Shown here in pieces: positions 18,040-25,909 of a stretch of 64,000 bases of DNA. Origin of the DNA: Pseudomonadota bacterium (lineage in GTDB: Bacteria; Pseudomonadota; Gammaproteobacteria; Pseudomonadales; Pseudohongiellaceae); contig JAQBSZ010000004.1 in assembly GCA_027623555.1 (NCBI GenBank), forward strand, positions 62,001 through 126,000, read 5' to 3'. The notes beneath the pieces were generated by a model. That model was not told the DNA's origin. It searched no databases and saw only the letters and a list, made by a program, of their open reading frames with translations. The first letter of the stretch is position 1, and every line of letters starts with the position of its first letter. The translations under genes were made by a program, and so were the position numbers.

Positions 18040-20313
18040 CTAGAAGGTACCGTTCACACGCAGGGAAGCGCTGGGCCCGGAAGAGGAACACTGGTCTTCG
18101 ATTTCTTCCAGCACGCCACTCGAAATACGACCCACAAAGCGTTGCCGCTCACGGCAAAATTCAGAGTTGTTAATAATTTGTCTCAGGTCGAGCCGAAACG
18201 TGATGTTATTAAATCCCACCCATTCCACGAATCCAAACCAGAAGGGATCGCCTGCGGATAATTCGATGTCATCGATATCGTAGCGTTTGCGATTGCCATC
18301 CCAGCGATTGCTCCAGTTCATCCCATAATTCAGATTCCAGCGTGGAATGTCATGGCGAAAACCCAGGTTAGTGTGACCGCGGAAGCTGAACAGGAAGCGC
18401 CGGTCAATGCCCAGGAACGGATCGGTGATCTTCGAATCTTCCACCTGAAAACTTGCGGTTACTAACAGGTTTGGCATATCGATCATGCGCATGCGGATAC
18501 TGGAGTTCAGATCTGCACCGAATCTCTCGCCATCACCGATATTTCCATTCGCGCTCAATAAATTGTCTTCGAATACCGTGACATCCAGACGTTCGATCTT
18601 GTCATGCCAGTCTTCATAATAGACGCGGCCGCTCACCACACCGATGTCATTGGGTAAGCGGTACTCGGCGTTCACTTCATAATTCCAATACCATTCCTGG
18701 CGCAAATTGGCATTACCGGCCTGTACAGCCGAGTCTTCATCCTCGGCGTCAGTAGCGGCAACGAAATCATTAAACGTCAACTGCTGCACTATTTTTTCGA
18801 TGGTTCCACGTAGTTGTAGAGCTGGGGTCAGGTCATATCTGAAATCAACCTTAGGTTTCACAAAGCTGAAGTCTCGCTGTTTAGAGACATCCCCTCGCTG
18901 GGTAATCTCGGAATCTTCATACAACACCGATGTTTCCAATGACATTCTCGGGCTGATTATCCAGTTATGAATCGCGAAGGGTTCATTCCGTATTTCCTCG
19001 ACTGTGGAATTGGCATTGGCAACGCTAACGGGAACCAGGCCGCCATGGGCTGCCGAGGGAATACCGAAAGGGTCAGCCACTCCCAGGGCCAGCTTGGAAT
19101 CGAGAATCGTCTGCGCCCTCTCGGCACCGATCTCGATATCCTGCGCTCCGCCAAACATCTGCAAGGTATAGGAGCTGCGCACGATGCGTTCCCGGGTATT
19201 GCTGCCAGAATCCAGAAACAGATTCTTGGTCTCAGTGCCATCACCTGGCAGATCCCAGCGCTCCCTGATGCTATCGATCGTATTGGAGTTGCTGATAAAC
19301 AGAATCTTGAAGCGATCTCCACGGTTGAGGTTGTATTCGTAATCGCCACCAATTTCCCAGTTATCCTGCTCGGTTGGATTCTCTTCGCGCTGCAGGCTCA
19401 CCAGGTTTGGCGTTACTCGCAGGTTGGTGGTACTGCGAAACAAGTCTGTTGGATTATCACCGTCAGTGAGCTGGGCATTAAAACGCGCACTGCTGTTGGA
19501 ATTTATTTCGTAATCTAGGTTGGTACTGAGGGTGGAGTTACTGCCTTCGGTTATTCTCCTTTCACGGATACGATCATTCGGTGAAAAATCACCGAGCACA
19601 GAATATTCCTTGCTCAGGTTATTGAAATAGACATCGGATGCCCGGGCGCTCAACTGAAAATTCAAGCCACCGCGTTGCCCGCTATAGGACAGGCTACCCG
19701 AAGGAGTGACCGTATTATCATCCGCTTGCTGAATGGTGGCCTGGTATTGAAAAGTGGAGGTGGTGAAGGTTTGAAACAACACCACATTGACTACCTGGCC
19801 ACTGCCGCGAACATCCAGTTCACCGGAAGTGCCGCGAATAATTTCGATATAGTCCACCTGATCCGCCGTGATCCGGGTCAACTGGCCACCGGTGCTGTTA
19901 TTCTTGCCGGCGGTGCGTTTGCCATTGATCAGGATCTCACTGCCACGGTTGCCGCCACCGAATCCGCGGCCACCACCACCGCCCCCACCCCGGCTGAAGC
20001 CTCCTCCTGGGGGGCCACCACCGAATCCTCCCGGCGGCCCACCGAATCCACCACCACTGAATCCTCCCGGTGGACCTCCGAATCCACCACTACTCATGCC
20101 GGGAATGCGATCCAGCATGTCCTGGGCGGTTACCGGTGACCAATCGGAAAAATATGCGGCAGGATATCTGACCGTGGATTCATCTCCCACGTTTTCCTGG
20201 GCGAAGGAAATCGAACTAATAGTCAGAAATAACAGAAAAACAAGCGCACAGAACGGCGCACAAAACGGATAGGACCGTTGTGCTTCGAGGCCAATCACTA
20301 CTTTAAAATCCAT
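18040..20313 (-). CDS. TonB-dependent receptor with glycine-rich plug insert, copy 4 (757 aa)
   Basis: Signal region 1-38 (hydrophobic ALVFLLFLTISSISFA), mature start QENVGDESTVRYPAAYFSDW, DMLDRIPG, and the longest and most repetitive insert of the array (about 72-122). The insert is built from GGFGGPPGG-type units followed by FSRGGGGGGGRGFGG. EILINGKR and RITADQVDYIEIIRG then lead to a barrel ending VNGTF. Periplasmic-side plug and barrel motifs are nearly identical to copies 2 and 3, whereas surface-loop segments vary. It is probably the first receptor transcribed in the array, with its own promoter at 20383-20412. The ligand is unknown. Confidence 0.87.
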   Translation of the reverse strand: MDFKVVIGLEAQRSYPFCAPFCALVFLLFLTISSISFAQENVGDESTVRYPAAYFSDWSPVTAQDMLDRIPGMSSGGFGGPPGGFSGGGFGGPPGGFGGGPPGGGFSRGGGGGGGRGFGGGNRGSEILINGKRTAGKNNSTGGQLTRITADQVDYIEIIRGTSGELDVRGSGQVVNVVLFQTFTTSTFQYQATIQQADDNTVTPSGSLSYSGQRGGLNFQLSARASDVYFNNLSKEYSVLGDFSPNDRIRERRITEGSNSTLSTNLDYEINSNSSARFNAQLTDGDNPTDLFRSTTNLRVTPNLVSLQREENPTEQDNWEIGGDYEYNLNRGDRFKILFISNSNTIDSIRERWDLPGDGTETKNLFLDSGSNTRERIVRSSYTLQMFGGAQDIEIGAERAQTILDSKLALGVADPFGIPSAAHGGLVPVSVANANSTVEEIRNEPFAIHNWIISPRMSLETSVLYEDSEITQRGDVSKQRDFSFVKPKVDFRYDLTPALQLRGTIEKIVQQLTFNDFVAATDAEDEDSAVQAGNANLRQEWYWNYEVNAEYRLPNDIGVVSGRVYYEDWHDKIERLDVTVFEDNLLSANGNIGDGERFGADLNSSIRMRMIDMPNLLVTASFQVEDSKITDPFLGIDRRFLFSFRGHTNLGFRHDIPRWNLNYGMNWSNRWDGNRKRYDIDDIELSAGDPFWFGFVEWVGFNNITFRLDLRQIINNSEFCRERQRFVGRISSGVLEEIEDQCSSSGPSASLRVNGTF

Positions 20314-20382
20314 CCCCCAAGACCTTTTTCAGAAACTCAGAATTATTTGGCATGAATAGAGTGTTGTTCGCCGTAGAAGTAT

Positions 20383-20412
20383 TGCATAGCAACACACGCC
20401 AAATTGTAACAA
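20383..20412 (-). promoter_or_regulatory. Promoter-like element of receptor copy 4 (TTGTTA-N18-TATGCA)
   Basis: Minus strand TTGTTA (20407-20412), 18 bases, then TATGCA (20383-20388). Identical boxes and spacing to copy 3. The surrounding ACAATTTGTTACAATT is locally repetitive and could also bind a regulator. Confidence 0.65.
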
Positions 20413-20435
20413 ATTGTAGGACGTTCAAGCAGTTA

Positions 20436-20447
20436 GGGACAGACCTG
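20436..20447 (+). repeat. REP-type motif GGGACAGACCTG
   Basis: A short motif of the GGGNCAGACCTG / GGGACAGATTTA kind that is common around REP-associated tyrosine transposases in proteobacteria. A related copy is at 47629-47640. Too short to call an element by itself. Confidence 0.35.
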
Positions 20448-20549
20448 GATGATTTTCAGGAAACCAGCCTCTCACGAATGCGTGCCACACCTGGCCTTAG
20501 AGATTGTTTCGATCCAGGGCCCTTCTATGCACACCCGCATCCCAGCGGA

Positions 20550-21584
20550 TTAGTTGTTGATGAAGCGGTACTTCCGCAGCGCCATGCCTCCGGTTAGCGA
20601 GCCATACACATTGCCACCCGAGTCGGCAAACACCCCTTCCTGGGTACCGGTTGCGTCCGGATCGTCGATAAACGTTGTCACCCGCCCGTCCCGCACGCTG
20701 GCAATGCGGATGCCTCTTTCGTAGCCCGGGTTGTTGCGAGGGCTGGAAGAAGAATCCGTTACATAGAGAATATCATTGGCATCGATATAGATGCCGCTGG
20801 GACGACCAAACTGAAACGACTGCCTGATGAAGTTGCCCTCCTGATCAAAGACCTGCACCAGGGCATTGCCACGATCCCCCACATACAGCAGTCCTTGGGA
20901 ATCCATGGCCAGTGCATGGGGTGTCTCGAACTGACCCTGTCCTTCGCCCTTCGATCCCCAGCTCGTGATGAACCTGCCTTGCGCGTCGAACTTGACGATG
21001 CGGGCATTGGATTGACCGCCGTGGCCATCCCCGACGAAGATGTCGCCATTCGCTGCTACATACACCGCCGAAGGTTGATTGAATTCATCGGGCCCAGCAC
21101 CGGCGATCCCGGGTTTTCCCAACGCCATTAACAGCTGGCCTTCCGGACTGAACTTGAACACCTGATGGCCCTTGCCATCGCGACGCGGATCCTCCCCATC
21201 GGGACCTTCTCCGTCGCTGACCCACACGTTGCCGTCACTATCGACATGCAGACCGTGCGGACGCACGAACAGATTGGCGCCGAAGCTGGTCAGGTGATGG
21301 CCGTCCATGTCGAATTGCATGATAGGTGCCAGGTCTGAACCGACACAGTCATTGGCACCACAGCGATCGAAGACCCAGATACTGGTTTCATCGGGGTGAA
21401 TGGCATAACCCGCGGTTGAACCGATTGTTCGACCGGCGGGTAACTTGAAGAATGCCTGATCGAGTGAATAGTTATCGCTGGGAGTGAAGCGGGCATCGTC
21501 TACCTGGGCTACACCCGGCACCGACAGCACTGCCAACAAAGCAGTGGTGTAGTGCATGATTTTCCGGATAACAGCCGGTGTCAT
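20550..21584 (-). CDS. Secreted NHL-repeat beta-propeller protein (344 aa)
   Basis: Signal peptide about 1-26 (ending PGVAQ). The rest is a six-bladed NHL propeller: repeated units such as VRPHGLHVDSDGNVWVSDGE, FNQPSAVYVAANGDIFVGDG, FETPHALAMDSQGLLYVGDR, and RPSGIYIDANDILYVTDS. It resembles the periplasmic NHL proteins annotated as peptidyl-alpha-hydroxyglycine amidating-lyase-like or as SMP-30-like, but its catalytic activity cannot be judged. It is separated by only 18 bp from the upstream tannase-family gene on the same strand and is therefore probably cotranscribed with it. It may be a lactonase-like or binding partner of the esterase pathway (inference). Confidence 0.75.
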   Translation of the reverse strand: MTPAVIRKIMHYTTALLAVLSVPGVAQVDDARFTPSDNYSLDQAFFKLPAGRTIGSTAGYAIHPDETSIWVFDRCGANDCVGSDLAPIMQFDMDGHHLTSFGANLFVRPHGLHVDSDGNVWVSDGEGPDGEDPRRDGKGHQVFKFSPEGQLLMALGKPGIAGAGPDEFNQPSAVYVAANGDIFVGDGHGGQSNARIVKFDAQGRFITSWGSKGEGQGQFETPHALAMDSQGLLYVGDRGNALVQVFDQEGNFIRQSFQFGRPSGIYIDANDILYVTDSSSSPRNNPGYERGIRIASVRDGRVTTFIDDPDATGTQEGVFADSGGNVYGSLTGGMALRKYRFINN

Positions 21585-21602
21585 AAACAGTAACGTCCCG
21601 AG

Positions 21603-23105
21603 TTAGTCCGGATTCACGCAGGCAAAATTGCTGGCATCGAACTCATCACCGCTGCCATCGTATTCTGCAACCTGAGGGTAGACACAAAGAGGCCTGGTTC
21701 CGGTTCGTTGCGACCCTGGCGGGTAACTGGCAATAATCTCTTCAGGCGCATTACCACTTACTACCCACTGATCGATTACATCCAGGAAATTTACTATGGA
21801 CGGGCCTTTACCTCCGGCACAATGTAAGACACCCGGCATCATGTAAAGCTGGACATCGGCATTTGCCGTGGGATCGTTGGCCAAAACCTGTTCATAGTAT
21901 CCGATAGTTGCATCGCCGCTAATTGCCGAGTCAGACCAACCCTGGTAGATCAAAAGCTTGCCGCCATGATCCCGGAATGCCGATAGATCCGGGTTTGTCG
22001 CATTTAGCGTGGCCGCAAGATTGGCCGCTTCATTTTGAAAATTGTCGAACTGGTAAGTGGCATAATTCCAGTCCGGGTCGTGGAACACCATGTACTTCAT
22101 GATGCCGGTGCTGAACCCAAAATGGGCGTTGGGGATCGGCTGCACGCCGTTATTGCGACTCGATGACTGCGTACCACCGCTCAGCCAGGCAGACCAGCCG
22201 CCATTATCGCTCTCTCCTCCAAGGGGATAGCCATAGAAGATGGGCTTTCCCATTACATCGACCGGGCCATCATAGATTTTGCTGATTGCCGACCTTTCTG
22301 CTTGAGTGAAACACTCATCTGTATCGCCGGCCGAACAGGAAGGAAGTTCAGCGACACTGAAATCACACTGGTGTGGATTATTCAGTATTCCATCTTCGAT
22401 TCCATCCTGGGCATCGCATTTGGACAAAATCATGCCTTCCAGCATTGCCTGCTCTGCCGATGAAATAATTGCTGCACTCAGATTGGTTGGATCTGGAAAC
22501 ATCGCTTGCTGAATCTGAATTCCCTGGGCCGCTATTCCAGACCAGCTATAGGCAGGTGCTCCTGCAACGATACCGTCGAAATCATCGGGATAGCGTTGCG
22601 CTTCAATCAGGGCCTGACCGCCTCCTCGAGAACAGCCAACGAAATAATTTCGCTCGATCTCAGCACCGTAGTAGCCGCTAATCAGCGACTTGGCATTGAC
22701 CGCCGTGCGGTGTACTGCCTGATGCCCGAAGTTAACGATACGCTCCAGGTTATGCAATGCCCAACTTGCATCGATACCCTGATTCTGGTGCCCGGTGTCA
22801 GTGCCGACTGTTGCGTAGCCAGCAGCGAGTGAACCGAAGGCCAGCGAGGAATTCTGCACGCTGCCGACAAAACCACCGCCTCCACCCATGACGAATTTAC
22901 CGTTCCAGTTTTCAGGGAGCAGCAATTCGAAGCGGATTTCTGTGCCAATGATTCCCGAGGCTTTGCAGTGGGGCACAGGACGAGCAACTGACTCCACTGA
23001 AGTAAAACGCACTTCGGCCAATAGTGGCAGTGAGTCTATATCGCAATTCAATTGCGCGTAACTCAAGCCTGGCAGTAAAGCAAGCAACATCAATAGTCTG
23101 GACAT
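21603..23105 (-). CDS. Tannase/feruloyl esterase family hydrolase (500 aa)
   Basis: Secreted alpha/beta hydrolase that in this family cleaves aryl esters such as gallate, ferulate or hydroxybenzoate esters. A signal peptide is present at 1-17. The family hallmark, a catalytic triad whose Ser and His are bridged by a disulfide between the neighbouring cysteines, is complete: GCSRGGGQ (Cys158-Ser159), GWSDSAIS (Asp392), and PGVLHCAGG (His428-Cys429). An oxyanion-type loop KFVMGGGGGFVG is near 70-80, and the large lid domain contains paired cysteines. Length is normal. Its neighbours are an NHL protein downstream and a quinoprotein/cytochrome pair upstream, suggesting a periplasmic phenolic-ester module. 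Confidence 0.92.
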   Translation of the reverse strand: MSRLLMLLALLPGLSYAQLNCDIDSLPLLAEVRFTSVESVARPVPHCKASGIIGTEIRFELLLPENWNGKFVMGGGGGFVGSVQNSSLAFGSLAAGYATVGTDTGHQNQGIDASWALHNLERIVNFGHQAVHRTAVNAKSLISGYYGAEIERNYFVGCSRGGGQALIEAQRYPDDFDGIVAGAPAYSWSGIAAQGIQIQQAMFPDPTNLSAAIISSAEQAMLEGMILSKCDAQDGIEDGILNNPHQCDFSVAELPSCSAGDTDECFTQAERSAISKIYDGPVDVMGKPIFYGYPLGGESDNGGWSAWLSGGTQSSSRNNGVQPIPNAHFGFSTGIMKYMVFHDPDWNYATYQFDNFQNEAANLAATLNATNPDLSAFRDHGGKLLIYQGWSDSAISGDATIGYYEQVLANDPTANADVQLYMMPGVLHCAGGKGPSIVNFLDVIDQWVVSGNAPEEIIASYPPGSQRTGTRPLCVYPQVAEYDGSGDEFDASNFACVNPD

Positions 23106-23186
23106 TTAGCTATCCTCTTTGTGGGATCGGTTGTTAGAGATCTTTCAGTGCGTCCTGGCACCTTACTATTCATAAATTACCAATCA

Positions 23187-24842
23187 TTAATCTTCCAGTG
23201 CAAACGTAGAGAGGCTGTTACCGGAAATAACCGACACATATTGCACACCGTCCACCATGTAAGTTACCGGCGCCATCACAATCTGGCTACCAAGATTGAC
23301 ATTCCAGATCAATTCACCACTGCGGGCATCGATGGCATGGAAGTAACCTTCCCTGCCCCCGGTGAATAACAGATCCGATCCTGTTGTCAGCATGCCACTG
23401 TCGCTGACATCGAACTGGTTGTACGACCATCTTGCCTCGCCGGTTTGCGGGTCCATGGCCTTGAGTGAGGAGTAACCCATTTCGTTGGTCCAGTTGTTGA
23501 TGGGATTGGTACGCCCGATACCGATCGTGGGCGCTTCGGGCGCGGGTGCCAACACCGAGAAGCCCCCACCGAGGAACGCACGCCCCGGAATGTATTCCGC
23601 TTCCTCGGATCGATAAATCGTGGCGTAGTTTTCCCAGGCACTGAAATAGAACAGGCCAGTACTGGGGCTGAATGAGGGTGGATACCAGTTCGTCCCGCCC
23701 TGGTTGCCCGGGTAAGTGGGCATGCCTTCCGGTTGTGGAGTGGCAATGGGCCGCCCGTTCGCATCCAGGCCACTCGACCAGTTCACCTTGACATAGGGCT
23801 TGCCCTCCAGGAACTCACCGGTGACCCGATCCAGTACATAGAAGTAACCATTACGATTGGCCCACATCATGATTTTCTTTGGCTCGCCCCGCCAGACCAT
23901 GTCCGCCAACACCGGCACCTGGGTCGAGTCATAGTCATAGGGATCGTTGGGAGTGAACTGAAAGTGCCAGCTGAGCTCGCCGGAATCAGCATCCAGTGCA
24001 ATCACCGAATCTGAATAGAGGTTATCTCCCGGTCGCTGTCCAGCGTTCCAGTCAGGCCCTGGATTGCCCACGCCCCAGTAAGTCAGGTTCAAATCCGGAT
24101 CGAAGGAACCGGTAATCCACACAGGAGCGCCGCCGTGTTCCCAGTCATCCCCTTCCCAGGAATCATGATTCGGCTCACCGGGACCAGGAATCGTGTAAGT
24201 CTTCCAGGCTTGATCACCAGTGTCGGCTTCGTAGGCGACCACGTAGCCACGAATACCAAATTCACCGCCGCCGACTCCCACCATGATCTTGTCTTTCACC
24301 GCCAGCGGCGCCATGGTTACCGAGTAGGACAGGTTGACATCACCGACCTCCACATTCCACAGTGGCTGACCATTAACCCGGTCCAGCGCGATAAGCCGCC
24401 CATCAAGAGTACCCATGTAAACCTTGTCATCCAGGAGCGCGACACCGCGGTTATTGGCACCGCAACAAATACGGGCACCCTCTACCGGTACGTGACGATA
24501 TTTCCAGAACACCCGGCCGGTTACGGCGTCTACGGCCATGACACTATTAGGCCGCTCGGTGACATACATGATGCCGTCGACAATCAGTGGATTCGATTGC
24601 CAGGCCCCGAATACCTGGTTCTGTAACACCCACTGCAGCTTCAGCCCACTGACATTGTCCGGGGTAAGCTGATCCAGCAGGCTATGACGCTGACTCATGT
24701 AACCACCGTTGTAGGTCAACCAGTTCTGCGGCTCGTCATGGGCATTGAGAATTCTCTCGTAGGGCAACTGCCCTGAAGCAGGCATCACGGCTAGCAGTGA
24801 GGCGATGCAAAAAATGTACGGCGGTATTCTCATTGGTTTCAT
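23187..24842 (-). CDS. PQQ-dependent dehydrogenase, alcohol-dehydrogenase-like (551 aa)
   Basis: Signal peptide about 1-24. The eight-bladed quinoprotein propeller shows WLTYNGGYMSQRHSLLDQLT at its start, VTGRVFWKYRHVP, RICCGANNRGVAL (a vicinal Cys-Cys pair matching the disulfide ring that sits over PQQ in methanol/ethanol dehydrogenases), LIALDRVNGQPLWN, VIALDADSGELSWHFQ, and a C-terminal ARSGELIWNVNLG. The DYDSTQVPVL segment corresponds to the catalytic Asp block. Its ATG overlaps the stop of the dihaem cytochrome gene by 4 bp, so the cytochrome is the likely electron acceptor. At 551 aa without a fused haem domain it fits the type I or soluble type. The substrate is not determinable; a small alcohol or phenolic alcohol is plausible. 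Confidence 0.88.
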   Translation of the reverse strand: MKPMRIPPYIFCIASLLAVMPASGQLPYERILNAHDEPQNWLTYNGGYMSQRHSLLDQLTPDNVSGLKLQWVLQNQVFGAWQSNPLIVDGIMYVTERPNSVMAVDAVTGRVFWKYRHVPVEGARICCGANNRGVALLDDKVYMGTLDGRLIALDRVNGQPLWNVEVGDVNLSYSVTMAPLAVKDKIMVGVGGGEFGIRGYVVAYEADTGDQAWKTYTIPGPGEPNHDSWEGDDWEHGGAPVWITGSFDPDLNLTYWGVGNPGPDWNAGQRPGDNLYSDSVIALDADSGELSWHFQFTPNDPYDYDSTQVPVLADMVWRGEPKKIMMWANRNGYFYVLDRVTGEFLEGKPYVKVNWSSGLDANGRPIATPQPEGMPTYPGNQGGTNWYPPSFSPSTGLFYFSAWENYATIYRSEEAEYIPGRAFLGGGFSVLAPAPEAPTIGIGRTNPINNWTNEMGYSSLKAMDPQTGEARWSYNQFDVSDSGMLTTGSDLLFTGGREGYFHAIDARSGELIWNVNLGSQIVMAPVTYMVDGVQYVSVISGNSLSTFALED

Positions 24843-25648
24843 TGCAGACCTCGTAAGCTAAGCAGGTAACCGACCACGTCGGCGACCTCGGCGCTGGAAA
24901 GCGTGGTGGGTGGTTTGCTGGGCGCCATGCTGATCTCATAGCTGACCAGGTCGGACTTCTGCAAGGAACGCAACCTCTCCTGGGAGTCTATGACCTGAAC
25001 GGTATAGGTGTCCTCATTGAGTCTTCTGCCGATTATGGTCTCTTCATTCCGTGTAACGATGCGCACGGGCCGGTTTATCGGCAGGATTGCCGTAGCCGGG
25101 TCTAACAGGTTGCGCTGCAAGGAGGCCGGCGAGCGTATCGCGCCAATTTCGGAAAGATCCGGCGCTGTTCTGGGTCCGACACCATTGACGCGGTGGCAAT
25201 TTGCACATTCGCCCTTGCCCTGAAAAAGCGCCTCTCCCCGCGCAGGATCACCAATGAAGATGGCCACGCCTTCCGGGTTGAAGCCAGCCCTGATGTAGGC
25301 GATCACGCCATTTAAATCCGCCTCATTGAAATTGAAAGCCGGCATCTGCCCGGCGCCGGCACCGCTGGTGACGATGCTGCGCAAGTCTTCGTCAGACTGA
25401 GCCGTCTTGAATTGGCCGAGCCGAAGGTTTACACCACCGACCAGGTCTCCCTGAGGTCCGTGGCAGAGCGCGCATTCACGGCTATAGATGCGCAATCCTG
25501 CCTGAATCGCCTGGCTGGTATATTGGTGGTCACCGAGTTCCTGGGCCAGCCCAGCGCCAGGACTTATCAGGATCAGGAGCATTCCCAGGCAGCCCATCGC
25601 CCTCAGTGCTTGGCTAATAACTCGTAAATACTTCATAGAATACGGCAT
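24839..25648 (-). CDS. Periplasmic dihaem cytochrome c, partner of the PQQ dehydrogenase (269 aa)
   Basis: Signal peptide about 1-35 (ending GAGLAQ). There are two haem sites: CALCH (59-63) with Met102 in GQMPAF as likely axial ligand, and CANCH (148-152). The region 190-260 (IIGRRLNEDTYTVQVID, SYEISMAPSKPPTTLS, VADVVGYLLSL) is typical of the large c-type cytochromes encoded next to PQQ dehydrogenases. The gene is translationally coupled (4-bp overlap) to the quinoprotein downstream. Start ATG 25648; a second Met at residue 5 is an equally possible start. Confidence 0.9.
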   Translation of the reverse strand: MPYSMKYLRVISQALRAMGCLGMLLILISPGAGLAQELGDHQYTSQAIQAGLRIYSRECALCHGPQGDLVGGVNLRLGQFKTAQSDEDLRSIVTSGAGAGQMPAFNFNEADLNGVIAYIRAGFNPEGVAIFIGDPARGEALFQGKGECANCHRVNGVGPRTAPDLSEIGAIRSPASLQRNLLDPATAILPINRPVRIVTRNEETIIGRRLNEDTYTVQVIDSQERLRSLQKSDLVSYEISMAPSKPPTTLSSAEVADVVGYLLSLRGLQ

Positions 25649-25704
25649 CTTCTTTGAGTTTGAGGAGGTCTGAGAATAATCGGAAAAACTGATAAGGTCT
25701 ATCT

Positions 25705-25748
25705 ATCACCAATTCATCACCAATTCATCACCAATTCATCACCAATTC
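25705..25748 (+). repeat. Tandem repeat, 4 perfect copies of ATCACCAATTC
   Basis: Four contiguous identical 11-bp units, followed by a partial ACCAA, about 160 bp upstream of the polyesterase-like gene and 57 bp upstream of the cytochrome start. The 11-bp period is close to one helical turn, so bound proteins or bends would be phased. No spacers are present, so it is not a CRISPR array. Confidence 0.9.
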
Positions 25749-25909
25749 ACCAACGTACGCACATCTCACCACATCGGCCAGTGAATCCGCGAAATACGCG
25801 CAGTCCACGTATTTCTATGCTAGAAACACTCTGCTATATTTAAGGGCTGTACAGCACAGACTCCCGCTATGTTTACCGCTAAAACTGATAACAACAGAGG
25901 TTAACCGAG

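Noticed and set aside
25705-25748. Possible CRISPR array
   Set aside because: The 11-bp units are contiguous with no spacers and no cas genes are present.
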